From: CAYMEV01 sp964389675 [NCBI: uncultured Candidatus Sumerlaeota bacterium]
GTDB lineage: Bacteria; CAYMEV01
Length of the DNA stretch: 39,669 nucleotides
Assembly: GCA_964389675.1 (NCBI GenBank)
Contig: CAYMEV010000027.1
Coordinates: 1-39,669 of the forward strand
Reading direction: 5' to 3'
The notes beneath the pieces were generated by a model. It was not told the DNA's origin. It ran no database searches and worked only from the letters and a program-made list of their open reading frames with translations. The position numbers were made by a program, and so were the translations under genes. This document shows positions 32,115-39,669 of the stretch, piece by piece (position 1 is the stretch's first letter; each line of letters opens with the position of its first letter).

Positions 32115-32141
32115 ATTTAACAATATTATAATATTTGTCAA
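32115..32141 (-). promoter_or_regulatory. Candidate promoter of rpsU
   Basis: On the minus strand a perfect TTGACA (32141-32136) is followed after 15 bases by TTAAAT (32120-32115), about 40 bases before the rpsU ATG. The spacer is short and the -10 imperfect. A weak hairpin with a 4-bp stem (CCTG 32172-32175 / CAGG 32180-32183) just after wzt may add partial termination. Confidence 0.45.
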
Positions 32142-32196
32142 TAATAAAATGCGTAATTTTATTTAGAATAACCTGTTTTCAGGGAAAAATCAAGAA

Positions 32197-33453
32197 TTAT
32201 TTTATCTTTGCCCATCTCTGTTTGAAATATACCACGCCATACTGCTCCATACAGCCATTCTTCTCTACCTGAAATTCATACATGCGGTTCTGGTGATCAA
32301 AGGATTCATCTATTTCTCTGTTATAAATGCTTACTGAAAGGTGATAGGTTCCTGGAAGCAGATTCAGGCTGTCTATTGAAAATTCAATGATACCCTCGTT
32401 TTCAATGAAATCGATCTCCTGGTTGGCATATTTGGAGTTTGGGCCGCATATATGAATTCCGTCATCCCGGTGAATTCCAATACCGAATGTCGGATACTCT
32501 ATTCTGTTTTTGCATTTGTAATAGATGTGAAGGATAAATTTTTCGCCGATCTTAAACCTTTTTGTGGAGGAACCATCTTTATTCATAAGGGCAACATTTG
32601 TTATCAGAGCTTTTTCAGTCCCCCATCTTTTCCTGATCGCTGATGCATCCTCCTCGATTTCTGATCCGGGTTCCTCTCCATCTTCTTCAAATCCCGAAAG
32701 GTTCTTTTTTTTCTGGTCATCAAGGATCTCGTGATATGTTTCTATAACCTCATCCACATCGCCGATCGCCCTCTGATCGCCCTTGTGCACAAGCATCGCC
32801 CGGTCGCATATCTCCTTTACGCTGTTCAGGTCATGAGATACGAACACAATTGTTTTTCCCCTGTTCTTTATCTCTGTGATCTTCTTTAAGCATTTCTCCT
32901 GAAAGTTCTCATCACCCACGGCCAGTATCTCGTCAAAGAGGAGAATATCGGGATCAAGCTGGATCGCAACGGAGAAACCAAGCCTCATCAGCATGCCTGA
33001 TGAATAGTTTTTGACCTTTGTATCAATGAACTTGTGCAGTCCTGAAAAATCCAGGATCTCATATATCTTTGTCCTGAGGTCCTTCTTTGAAAATCCCAGG
33101 ATTGAGGCATTCAGGAAGATATTTTCTCTCCCTGTGAGATCCGGATGGAATCCCGAACCCAGTTCAAGCAGGGCGGCTAATTTACCGTTTATCTCAATCT
33201 TTCCGCCATCTGCCTGCAGGATCCTGGCAATTATCTTAAGAAGCGTGCTTTTGCCTGAACCATTTCTTCCTACAATGCCGAATGTTTCGCCTTTCAGTAT
33301 TTCGCAATTAATATTGTTCAGAGCCCAGAAGACCTCCTTGTTGGACTTCTTTCTCTTAAAGAGGTCTATAATGGAGTGTTTGATATATGAGGCCTTTTCC
33401 CGGTTGATTATAAAACGTTTAGAAATATTATCCAGTATGATTGCTTCTTTCAT
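32197..33453 (-). CDS. wzt: ABC transporter ATP-binding protein for O-antigen/teichoic-type glycan export
   Basis: The 418-residue protein has a Walker A GRNGSGKST (62-70), signature YSSGMLMRLGFS and Walker B ILLFDEILAVGDE, and the H-loop SHD. After residue 250 comes a linker rich in Glu, and from about 280 a beta-sandwich like Wzt C-terminal carbohydrate-binding domains (FILHIYYKCKNRIEYPTFGIGI, GTYHLSVSIYN, FQVEKNG). That domain reads the finished end of the exported polysaccharide in known Wzt proteins. It is seven bases after wzm, as usual for this pair. Confidence 0.95.
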   Translation of the reverse strand: MKEAIILDNISKRFIINREKASYIKHSIIDLFKRKKSNKEVFWALNNINCEILKGETFGIVGRNGSGKSTLLKIIARILQADGGKIEINGKLAALLELGSGFHPDLTGRENIFLNASILGFSKKDLRTKIYEILDFSGLHKFIDTKVKNYSSGMLMRLGFSVAIQLDPDILLFDEILAVGDENFQEKCLKKITEIKNRGKTIVFVSHDLNSVKEICDRAMLVHKGDQRAIGDVDEVIETYHEILDDQKKKNLSGFEEDGEEPGSEIEEDASAIRKRWGTEKALITNVALMNKDGSSTKRFKIGEKFILHIYYKCKNRIEYPTFGIGIHRDDGIHICGPNSKYANQEIDFIENEGIIEFSIDSLNLLPGTYHLSVSIYNREIDESFDHQNRMYEFQVEKNGCMEQYGVVYFKQRWAKIK

Positions 33454-33459
33454 CTTTCT

Positions 33460-34242
33460 TTAAGCCAGCTCCGGAAACCTTTTTTCATGTTTCAGGAAGA
33501 AATACCTCCCTGCAAAAAAGACTATGAAGGATGATACCGCCATCCTGATTATCATATTCATTGTGGGCCAGCTGTCATACATCATGATATTTCTGAAACT
33601 GCTTATAAACACAGCCATCGGGTTCAGCATATATACAGGCATTATTTCAGGCCGGTTCTGCACCATCTCCAGCGGATATACAATAGGGGTCAGCCAGAAC
33701 CATACAATGATGATCACATCCACTATGTGCTTCATATCCCTGAAAAATACATAAAGTACTGCAAAAATATAGCAGAGCCCGCATATAAAAAATGACTGAA
33801 AAAGGATCAGGACAGGCATTAATATTATCTTCTCCGAAAGCGGTATTTTAAAGTATATCAAAGCCGGAATCAGGATAACCAGAGTTATCATATACTGAAT
33901 AAGGTTTGAAAGAACAATGGAAAGGACAATGATCTCCCGGGGAAAATATACCTTTTGTATCAGGGGGGAATTATCGACTATTGACGAGACAGACATGGCC
34001 ATGGAAGCAACAAGGAAATTCCATGGAAGCAGTGCAATTATGAAAAATAACGGGAAGTTCTCAACATTAAGCCTGATTATAAACTGAAATGCAATAGTAT
34101 ATATTACCAGCATCAGCAAAGGGTTCAGCAGGCTCCAGATTATTCCTAGTATTGATTCCTTGTATTTTATCTTAAGGTCACGGTAGACAAGATTCTTTAT
34201 CAGTTCTCTGTAATTGAAAAGTTCTGAAAAATTAAATATCAA
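33460..34242 (-). CDS. wzm: ABC-2 type permease for polysaccharide export
   Basis: The 260-residue protein is an ABC-2 integral membrane component with about six membrane segments. It has the amphipathic N-terminus with NLVYRDLKIKYKESILGIIWSLLNPLLMLVIYT, the cytoplasmic VYFPREIIVLSIVLSNL coupling segment and the late WLTPIVYPLE typical of Wzm/TagG. It pairs with wzt to export glycan to the periplasm. Its ATG overlaps the GT2 stop codon by four bases (ATGA). Confidence 0.95.
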   Translation of the reverse strand: MIFNFSELFNYRELIKNLVYRDLKIKYKESILGIIWSLLNPLLMLVIYTIAFQFIIRLNVENFPLFFIIALLPWNFLVASMAMSVSSIVDNSPLIQKVYFPREIIVLSIVLSNLIQYMITLVILIPALIYFKIPLSEKIILMPVLILFQSFFICGLCYIFAVLYVFFRDMKHIVDVIIIVWFWLTPIVYPLEMVQNRPEIMPVYMLNPMAVFISSFRNIMMYDSWPTMNMIIRMAVSSFIVFFAGRYFFLKHEKRFPELA

Positions 34243-35453
34243 AAGATCCCCTTCCCTTTCTTAAAATTCTCCAGGTATTTCATGATCTCTTCCGGCTCGT
34301 TCTCAAAAAGCTTTTTCAATTTATCATATAATAATTCCGTCTTGAATTTAAGGTTTGATGAATTAAGAAGCTCGAGAACTACAAGCTTATCATAATGCCT
34401 TTTTTCCCCTTTAAGAAGATAAAGCCTTTTATACAGGAAAATCAGGGCATTAAGGCTCAGGATAGGGGCGTATTCCATCGGCGCAAAGAAGGGGAGTTCA
34501 TAATAGGACAGGAAAAATACATGAAAATCATCCATTACCTTCTTTTTATTCAGGGATAATCTCTTTGCCAGCAATTTAGGCAGAGCTGTTATGACACCGA
34601 GGTATATCATTATTACCTCAATTCTGAATTTACCAAGTAAAAGGGTCTTGGCATGAGAAATACCCCTTCTGATAAGTATCCTCACTGCATGCTTTAATTC
34701 AAAGTTCTTTATGATCGTATAAAGAAGGTTTCTCTCAATAAGCTTGAATTTAAACCCGTACTTCAGGTTCCTCACGCTCTGGGAATGGTAGTGGTATACT
34801 ACTGAATCCGGAGCGGAATAAAAGCTGTAGCCCAGAATATTAGCCCTGTAACACCAGTCAACATCCTCATAATACATAAAATAGCTCTCATCAAGGAGGC
34901 CTACTTTATCCGTATCAAAGAGCTCCCTTCTTATCAGGCATGCCCCGAAACAGATTCCAAATACCCTCTCCACAGCGTCATACTGACCGAGATCGTATAA
35001 TCCGACTCCTCTGTTAAAGGCACTCCCGTTTGAATCAATGCAGGTCCCTATATTGTCCAGAAGGTTTTTATCATGCATGAAAAAGACCTTTGATGCTATC
35101 CCGGCACAACCTGGATATTTCTGCATGACATCAAGTGCCTGCTTTAATGCATCCTTCTTAACCTGGATATCAAAATTGCTTATGAAAACATAGTCCTTTC
35201 TGCTTGCTTTGACAGAATTATTTACTGCTTTTGCAAATCCTAAATTCTTATCAGAATATATGAACTGAAACTCGGTATCCCGGTTCTTTGATCTAAGCTC
35301 CTGTTCATATGATTTCAATTCCATAAGGTTTTTGGAATTATTATCATAGACAATAATCTCAGGATTTGCACCCTCCTGGTTTATATAGCTCTGTATGCAG
35401 TCATCAAGCATTTTTATTGTGGAATTATAGTTTATGATTATAACAGAGATCAT
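34239..35453 (-). CDS. Glycosyltransferase family 2 (rhamnosyltransferase-like)
   Basis: The 404-residue protein has a GT-A catalytic domain in about 1-230: SVIIINYNSTIKMLDDCIQS start, IIVYDNNSKN, NLGFAKAVNNSVKAS, the nucleotide-sugar Asp in FISNFDIQV (in the usual DxD place), and MYYEDVDWCYRANILGY with the catalytic E-D-x-D. It resembles WbbL-type rhamnosyltransferases; the sugar is not certain. The C-terminal 170 residues are helical and include a hydrophobic stretch. It overlaps both neighbours by four bases, so GT4-GT2-wzm are translationally coupled. Confidence 0.92.
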   Translation of the reverse strand: MISVIIINYNSTIKMLDDCIQSYINQEGANPEIIVYDNNSKNLMELKSYEQELRSKNRDTEFQFIYSDKNLGFAKAVNNSVKASRKDYVFISNFDIQVKKDALKQALDVMQKYPGCAGIASKVFFMHDKNLLDNIGTCIDSNGSAFNRGVGLYDLGQYDAVERVFGICFGACLIRRELFDTDKVGLLDESYFMYYEDVDWCYRANILGYSFYSAPDSVVYHYHSQSVRNLKYGFKFKLIERNLLYTIIKNFELKHAVRILIRRGISHAKTLLLGKFRIEVIMIYLGVITALPKLLAKRLSLNKKKVMDDFHVFFLSYYELPFFAPMEYAPILSLNALIFLYKRLYLLKGEKRHYDKLVVLELLNSSNLKFKTELLYDKLKKLFENEPEEIMKYLENFKKGKGIF

Positions 35454-36562
35454 AATTTTGCTGATACCTCTCGGATCTTTTTATTATATCTTTCATTGGC
35501 TTTCTGCCATGTAAAATTCTTCATATGCAAAGATGCATTACCCGACATTTTCTCTCTCAGGTCTTTTTCCCTTATAAGCCTGCAGGCATGTTCAATAAAT
35601 TCATTCCTGTCATTAACAAGGAATCCTGTCTCTCCGTCCCTTACGATCTCAGGATGGGCACCGGCCTTATACAGTATAACAGGCTTTCCGAAGGTCTGTG
35701 CTTCAGCTGCCGGAAGGTTGAACCCTTCCCACTTGGAACAGCTGACATAGATATCCGACTGAGAATAAATGGATTTCATATATTCAGAGGGGGCCTTCAC
35801 CATCACTTTTGCGCCATATTTCTCAATGTAAAGCTTATCATCCTCATCTCCATAACCGATCATCAAAAGCTCCGCATTCTCCTCTTCTTCTTTTATCCTG
35901 AGGAAATTATCCAAAAGTTCCTGTGTCCCTTTATCAGGCTGTTTTTCAGGATTCAGCCTTCCTACATACAGGAGGATTACCGCATTATCAGAAATGTTCA
36001 ATTCTTTTCTGATATCGATTTCAACCTGGCTTGCATCATTTTTGTAGTGGTCAGTGCCATTATATATGACAGAGCATTTTTTTCTAGTATAAAATGGGTA
36101 ATTTTCCTGTATAAACCTTGATACTGTTATTATATGCCTTGAAAAAGGAAAATAGATATGCCTCTGCATAAAACTCACATAAAAAAAATTCAGCCTGATC
36201 CCCAATGGAAAGCCTCTGGTGGAGCTGACACCATGATCTACTATGATCACGGGCTTTTTCAGGAATAAGCTTAAGCAGAAGAACGGGTAGGTCTCTATTA
36301 TGTAAAGGTCAACATCCTGACTGTTTAGAAATTCAGCCTTTTTATATGCATTAAATTCATATCTCGGTGCAACTGCATTCGCGGGGACGCTGAGAGGAAC
36401 CACACCATATCCGGGCCGGTCTTTCTGATAGGTATTATCAGTAATGCTCGGAAAAACAGTTACATCATGCCCCATACTGACCAGGCCCCTTGCTGTCTGA
36501 TCAATCACCAGATCAACACCGAAGCCTAAAAGCATTCTTTCTGCAATAAACCCTATCTTCAT
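35450..36562 (-). CDS. Glycosyltransferase family 4
   Basis: The 370-residue protein has the GT-B fold: an N-terminal Rossmann domain (MKIGFIAERMLLGFGVDLV, VSMGHDVTVF) and a C-terminal domain with the nucleotide-sugar motif YVGRLNPEKQPDKG, and the E-x7-E motif in EGFNLPAAEAQTFGKPVI. It likely acts with the neighbouring GT2 to build the glycan exported by Wzm/Wzt. The sugar and acceptor are not readable. Its ATG at 36562 follows the methyltransferase stop by 23 bases. Confidence 0.94.
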   Translation of the reverse strand: MKIGFIAERMLLGFGVDLVIDQTARGLVSMGHDVTVFPSITDNTYQKDRPGYGVVPLSVPANAVAPRYEFNAYKKAEFLNSQDVDLYIIETYPFFCLSLFLKKPVIIVDHGVSSTRGFPLGIRLNFFYVSFMQRHIYFPFSRHIITVSRFIQENYPFYTRKKCSVIYNGTDHYKNDASQVEIDIRKELNISDNAVILLYVGRLNPEKQPDKGTQELLDNFLRIKEEEENAELLMIGYGDEDDKLYIEKYGAKVMVKAPSEYMKSIYSQSDIYVSCSKWEGFNLPAAEAQTFGKPVILYKAGAHPEIVRDGETGFLVNDRNEFIEHACRLIREKDLREKMSGNASLHMKNFTWQKANERYNKKIREVSAKL

Positions 36563-36585
36563 AATTCTTCCTGTTCCCTTTTTTC

Positions 36586-37695
36586 TCAGTTCTGGTCTTT
36601 GGATTTGAAAATATTCTTAAAAAATTTTGCGAAGCAATATCCAAGGTTTGCCATCTTTTTTACCTCGCTCTTCAGGTCTTTATTCTCATTTCTTAGAAAT
36701 TCAATGGCCTTTTCTTTCTGCTTTAAATATTCAAAATATTTGACCAGCAGATGGTCCTTTTCCCTGATAATTTTATGGAATTCTTCAAAATGGGTTTCAT
36801 AGCCCTTCATCAGGCCATACAGGTCATTAATATGATTTGCATCTGCCTTCAAAGCTGATATGCCGTAATTAACAGCAAAATAAGGCAAAAGATCCTTTCT
36901 CAGCATAAAGTCATCATTTTCCTGTTTGTTAATTGCTTCTATCCTGTTTTTTTGATCTGCATCAATACTGTCATAGGATATTAATGTAAAAAGCCTGTAG
37001 TACGGAGGAATATTGTCCTTTTCAGCTATATAGGTATTATAGAAGCTATCCAGTTCTTTTACAAGATCGGTAAAAAAGTATTCATAGCCGTAAAAAGAGA
37101 ATATCCTTTTCAATACAGACATAAAAAACCAGATATAGGTATTTCCTGTCCCGAAGGATATGATGCTGCACGCATCAGGATCGATATGTTCTGTAATGTC
37201 ATGTTCTTCAGGAAGCCTGTTGGCGATATGCTGTGCAAGGTATGTGTCTTCCTTTTTCTGGATTGCCGATATGATCCTGCCCAGGAGCTTTTCAACCTGC
37301 TCATTCTCTTCATTTCCCTGGGGAAAAGAACAGATGATATGCTGTCCTGTTATCCTCTGTAACTCCCTGACATAATCAGGCCTCTTTGACGGCAGGATAT
37401 GCTCAAATGTATCCAATGAAATGGATATACTGAATGCTCTGGCATTAAAAGGGAGGTTAACAGCGTCCGAGATAATATAAAGTATACTTTCATCTGCAGG
37501 TATTACATGACTGTCAGCAACAACCTTGACATATTCGAGATCTGCAGACTCAAATACTGATCCGTCGCTTCCTCCAAGGTCCAGTATAAAACCCCCTTTT
37601 CCCCTGCCTTTTTCTGTTATAATATCCAGGATCCTGCGGCATACGCTAAATCTCTGGAATTGATCAAAAGAAAAATTAATCATTTTATCTCTCAT
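36586..37695 (-). CDS. SAM-dependent methyltransferase with C-terminal coiled coil
   Basis: The 369-residue protein has a class I methyltransferase motif I FILDLGGSDGSVFE (about 36-49), an ISDAVNLPFNARAFSISISLDTFEHI stretch typical of type 11 methyltransferases, and a C-terminal coiled coil (about 315-362, KYFEYLKQKEKAIEFLRNEN). In some O-antigen systems a methyltransferase with a coiled coil (WbdD type) caps the chain and sets its length; this arrangement recalls that, though no kinase domain is seen. It lies 23 bases upstream of the GT4 gene, so a glycan-related role is likely. Alternative ATG starts exist a few codons in. Confidence 0.8.
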   Translation of the reverse strand: MRDKMINFSFDQFQRFSVCRRILDIITEKGRGKGGFILDLGGSDGSVFESADLEYVKVVADSHVIPADESILYIISDAVNLPFNARAFSISISLDTFEHILPSKRPDYVRELQRITGQHIICSFPQGNEENEQVEKLLGRIISAIQKKEDTYLAQHIANRLPEEHDITEHIDPDACSIISFGTGNTYIWFFMSVLKRIFSFYGYEYFFTDLVKELDSFYNTYIAEKDNIPPYYRLFTLISYDSIDADQKNRIEAINKQENDDFMLRKDLLPYFAVNYGISALKADANHINDLYGLMKGYETHFEEFHKIIREKDHLLVKYFEYLKQKEKAIEFLRNENKDLKSEVKKMANLGYCFAKFFKNIFKSKDQN

Positions 37696-37702
37696 CTCAG
37701 CA

Positions 37703-37930
37703 TTACCATTCTATATACATTTCTTTTTTCAGGCTTTCCAGAATTTTCATCACATCACTGTAAAAGTCAGAGCTTATCCACAATGCCAGGATGCCCTTCC
37801 TGGGGTCCAGAGTCCTTATTACTGCCAATCCTTCATATGCTTCAAAAAGGTTTGATATATAGCATACATCACTTTTTTTTATTCTGACTATCTTTGTAAC
37901 CGTATTCTTGGTTTCAGTGCTTAACTGCAT
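37703..37930 (-). CDS. DUF4911 protein
   Basis: The small protein (75 residues from the ATG at 37930) fits DUF4911: RIKKSDVCYISNLFEAYEGLAVIRTLDPRKGILALWIS, where Y-E-G-L-A-x-x-R-T-L-D-P is the conserved core. The family's function is unknown. It overlaps the trmB stop region by 17 bases, so it is cotranscribed with trmB. A TTG at 37975 would add 15 residues that look unlike the family, so the ATG is preferred, although its ribosome binding site is not well placed. Confidence 0.85.
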   Translation of the reverse strand: MQLSTETKNTVTKIVRIKKSDVCYISNLFEAYEGLAVIRTLDPRKGILALWISSDFYSDVMKILESLKKEMYIEW

Positions 37931-38531
37931 GCAGATACTGTATGATCCCCTTCCCTTTACTTTCTCTGACTGCAAATTCAGTCAGCGGATAACCGGCCGG
38001 AAGGCCCTTGCCTGTGTGAGCTTCAAGGCCTGCCCTGTGCTGTCTGGCAAATTCTGCATATGTCAGGTATATATGCTCCATATATGGTTCATTATCGGTT
38101 ATTATTATAAAAAAGCCCTGATCTTTCAGTTTTCTATATAAAATATCAAGAAAATCTAATGTTATCAGCCTTCTCTTAAAATGCCTCTTTTTGTGGTAGG
38201 GGTCAGGGAAATTGATATATACACCGTTCAGCGATTCATTGCTGAAAAACCTGCAGATAGTCTCCTTTGCCTCGCCCCAGATTATCAGTGCATTATCCAG
38301 ATTCATCTTCTGTATCTTGGAATCTGCTTTTTTAACCCTTTTCCCTTTTATCTCAATCCCTATATACAGGTTATTCCTCTCCTTTTCTGCCAGGTCCATA
38401 AAGAATCTGTCAGGCCCGAAGCCGATCTCGGAGTATATCCCATCAAATACCCTTATCCTGCCCAATAATGTATTCAGGTCCGGGTACATTTCCGTGTCTA
38501 ATATCCTGCTCTGCTCCTCTGTAGTCAACAT
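37914..38531 (-). CDS. trmB: tRNA (guanine-N7-)-methyltransferase
   Basis: TrmB methylates G46 in the tRNA variable loop. The 205-residue protein has SEIGFGPDRFFMDLA (SAM-binding, in place of 'EIGFGxG'), NLYIGIEIKGKRVKKA, the hallmark NFPDPYHKKRHFKRRL and a late TDNEPYMEHI. The first two or three Gly of motif I read G-F-G-P, which is one change from the common G-x-G-x-G. It is the first gene of the 20-kb minus-strand block and divergent from valS. Confidence 0.95.
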   Translation of the reverse strand: MLTTEEQSRILDTEMYPDLNTLLGRIRVFDGIYSEIGFGPDRFFMDLAEKERNNLYIGIEIKGKRVKKADSKIQKMNLDNALIIWGEAKETICRFFSNESLNGVYINFPDPYHKKRHFKRRLITLDFLDILYRKLKDQGFFIIITDNEPYMEHIYLTYAEFARQHRAGLEAHTGKGLPAGYPLTEFAVRESKGKGIIQYLHAVKH

Positions 38532-38688
38532 AACCTGTTAAAGCCTTTCCTGATTAAAGAATATTAGTTTATTCAATAAATAAATTAAAACAATAAAATA
38601 ATTGGATCAGCATCCCATTTAAATTCTTGATTTAATTTCTAATATTTATAACATGAATGTCATATATATCATCTAATTATTATCAAGC

Positions 38689-38694
38689 AAGGAG
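38689..38694 (+). promoter_or_regulatory. Ribosome binding site deciding the valS TTG start
   Basis: AAGGAG (38689-38694) lies seven bases before TTG 38702. The only nearby ATG (38653) meets a stop within eight codons. The 170-base spacer (38532-38701) is AT-rich. I see no T-box leader motif or long hairpin in it. Confidence 0.8.
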
Positions 38695-38701
38695 AAACAC
38701 A

Positions 38702-39669
38702 TTGGAAACTCTAAACTTGCCAAAGCATTATGATTTTGCAGAAGTTGAAGAAAAGACTCAAAGGTTCTGGGAAGACAACAAAATTTATAGATTTGACAAG
38801 GATTCAGATAGGCCCGTATTCAGTGTAGACACCCCTCCGCCTACTGTAAGCGGCAGTCTTCATATAGGCCACATCTTTTCCTATACCCAGGCTGAAGCCA
38901 TAGTCAGATACTTCAGGATGAAGGGCTATAATATACTCTATCCTATGGGGTTTGATGACAACGGCCTGCCTTCAGAAAGGCTTACTGAAAAAGAGTATAA
39001 GATCAAAGGCATCGACATGCCTCGCGATAAATTCATTGATATATGCCTTAAGACTACTGATAAATATATAAAGGAATTCGCCCACCTCTGGAAGAGGCTG
39101 GGGTTCAGCATCGAATGGGACAGGACCTACTCGACCATTGATGAGAAAAGCAGGAGGATCAGCCAGAGAAGCTTTATTAAGCTTTACAAGGCAGGGAAAA
39201 TATATAAAAAGGCATCGCCTGCCCTGTTCTGCACAGATTGCATGACATCTTTCGCCCAGGCGGAGATAGAAAATGTTGACAAACCTTCAGTATTTTATGA
39301 CATAGTATTCAAAGATGATGAAGGAAACAGCCACACGATCTCGACCACAAGGCCGGAACTGCTTCCTGCATGCGTTGCCGTATTCATCCATCCCGATGAC
39401 AATAGATATAAAGGCATGGCAGGAAAGCTGCTTAGAGTGCCCCTGTTTGATTTCAGTGTAGAGGTAATAGCAGATCACAGGGTTGATATCGACAAAGGTA
39501 CCGGGCTTGTAATGTGCTGCACCTTCGGGGATAAGACAGATATTGAATGGTGGCAGCATTATAAACTGCCCCTGAAGGAAGCAATAGGGCCCGACGGCCA
39601 TATGACCGAAATAGCAGGCAGATACAGCGGTTTATACCTGAAAAAGGCAAGAAGATTGATCGTGGACGA
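38702..39669 (+). CDS. valS: Valyl-tRNA synthetase, N-terminal part (runs off right edge)
   Basis: ValS charges tRNA-Val. About 322 codons are visible. The protein starts METLNLPKHYDFAEVEEKTQRFW with the TTG at 38702. Class I motif GSLHIGHIFSY (HIGH) is present. Then MGFDDNGLPSERLTE replaces the GTDHAGIATQ stretch of the common bacterial form; the D-D-N-G-L-P-x-E version is typical of the archaeal/rickettsial-type ValS lineage. A zinc-like CTDC pair and the start of the editing domain (STTRPELLPACVAVFIHP, and the 'TGLVMCCTFGDKTD' region) follow. The KMSKS loop lies outside. The valine assignment rests on the N-terminal motif and editing domain features. Confidence 0.93.
   Translation, partial: METLNLPKHYDFAEVEEKTQRFWEDNKIYRFDKDSDRPVFSVDTPPPTVSGSLHIGHIFSYTQAEAIVRYFRMKGYNILYPMGFDDNGLPSERLTEKEYKIKGIDMPRDKFIDICLKTTDKYIKEFAHLWKRLGFSIEWDRTYSTIDEKSRRISQRSFIKLYKAGKIYKKASPALFCTDCMTSFAQAEIENVDKPSVFYDIVFKDDEGNSHTISTTRPELLPACVAVFIHPDDNRYKGMAGKLLRVPLFDFSVEVIADHRVDIDKGTGLVMCCTFGDKTDIEWWQHYKLPLKEAIGPDGHMTEIAGRYSGLYLKKARRLIVD

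Noticed and set aside
35525-36121. 198-codon open frame antisense to the GT4 glycosyltransferase
   Set aside because: It lies wholly inside a well-supported gene on the other strand and shows no recognisable motif.
38532-38701. T-box leader before valS
   Set aside because: There is no conserved T-box sequence, antiterminator or terminator stem in the 170 bases, and the spacer is short for a T-box.

Overview
This window reads as about 39.7 kb of ordinary chromosome from an AT-rich bacterium. Genes are packed tightly. Arginine is written mostly as AGG/AGA, and ATA is common for isoleucine. Lipoprotein signal peptides and a Wzm/Wzt glycan exporter point to a diderm (Gram-negative type) cell. 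A DUF4911 gene, a response regulator of a kind I associate with Deltaproteobacteria-like and related uncultured lineages, two B12-binding radical SAM proteins and pyruvate phosphate dikinase suggest an anaerobe of one of those groups. The sequence alone does not let me name the phylum. I saw no tRNA, rRNA, CRISPR array, insertion sequence or phage gene, and no gene-free stretch longer than 300 bases.

Layout. 1-1574 is the 5' part of uvrA (minus), divergent from nadE (1708-3339). A minus-strand pair follows: an HD-GYP phosphodiesterase and an unfamiliar phosphoribosyltransferase-like protein. Two plus-strand metabolic genes come next, each with its own promoter: an ornithine-type aminotransferase with a clear terminator, and ppdK. 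From 9361 to 15109 lies a minus-strand operon, in transcription order DUF2062 - mutL - miaA - TPR/SLH-like lipoprotein - TPR protein - mtnP. It ends in a hairpin that overlaps the ppdK stop codon. Plus-strand genes at 15184-18147 encode a DUF72 protein, a small CheW-like protein and a long acidic response regulator.

From 38531 down to 18171 every gene is on the minus strand. In transcription order: trmB, DUF4911, a coiled-coil methyltransferase, two glycosyltransferases and wzm/wzt (surface glycan synthesis and export). A new promoter then drives rpsU, a U32 (TrhP/RlhA-like) protein, a double cyclic-nucleotide-binding protein, a pseudo-histidine-kinase/receiver hybrid, coaE, a membrane protein, tsaB and an exported FMN-binding protein. 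A further promoter drives a STAS protein, nnrDE, apbE, two tandem B12-radical SAM genes and a YihY/BrkB membrane protein. valS is divergent from trmB and runs off the right edge.

How the genes may work together. ApbE and the exported FMN-binding protein carry the matching enzyme and target motifs for covalent flavinylation. Several genes serve tRNA maturation or translation (miaA, tsaB, trmB, U32, rpsU, valS). Signalling genes form two groups: CheW-like plus response regulator, and CNB plus pseudokinase-receiver. The observations most worth a second look are a U32 gene with no ATG/GTG/TTG start and an apparent ATT start, the PRTase-like gene beside the HD-GYP gene, SLH-like repeats at the end of a TPR lipoprotein, a response regulator whose conserved Ser/Thr is Trp, and two genes that look leaderless.
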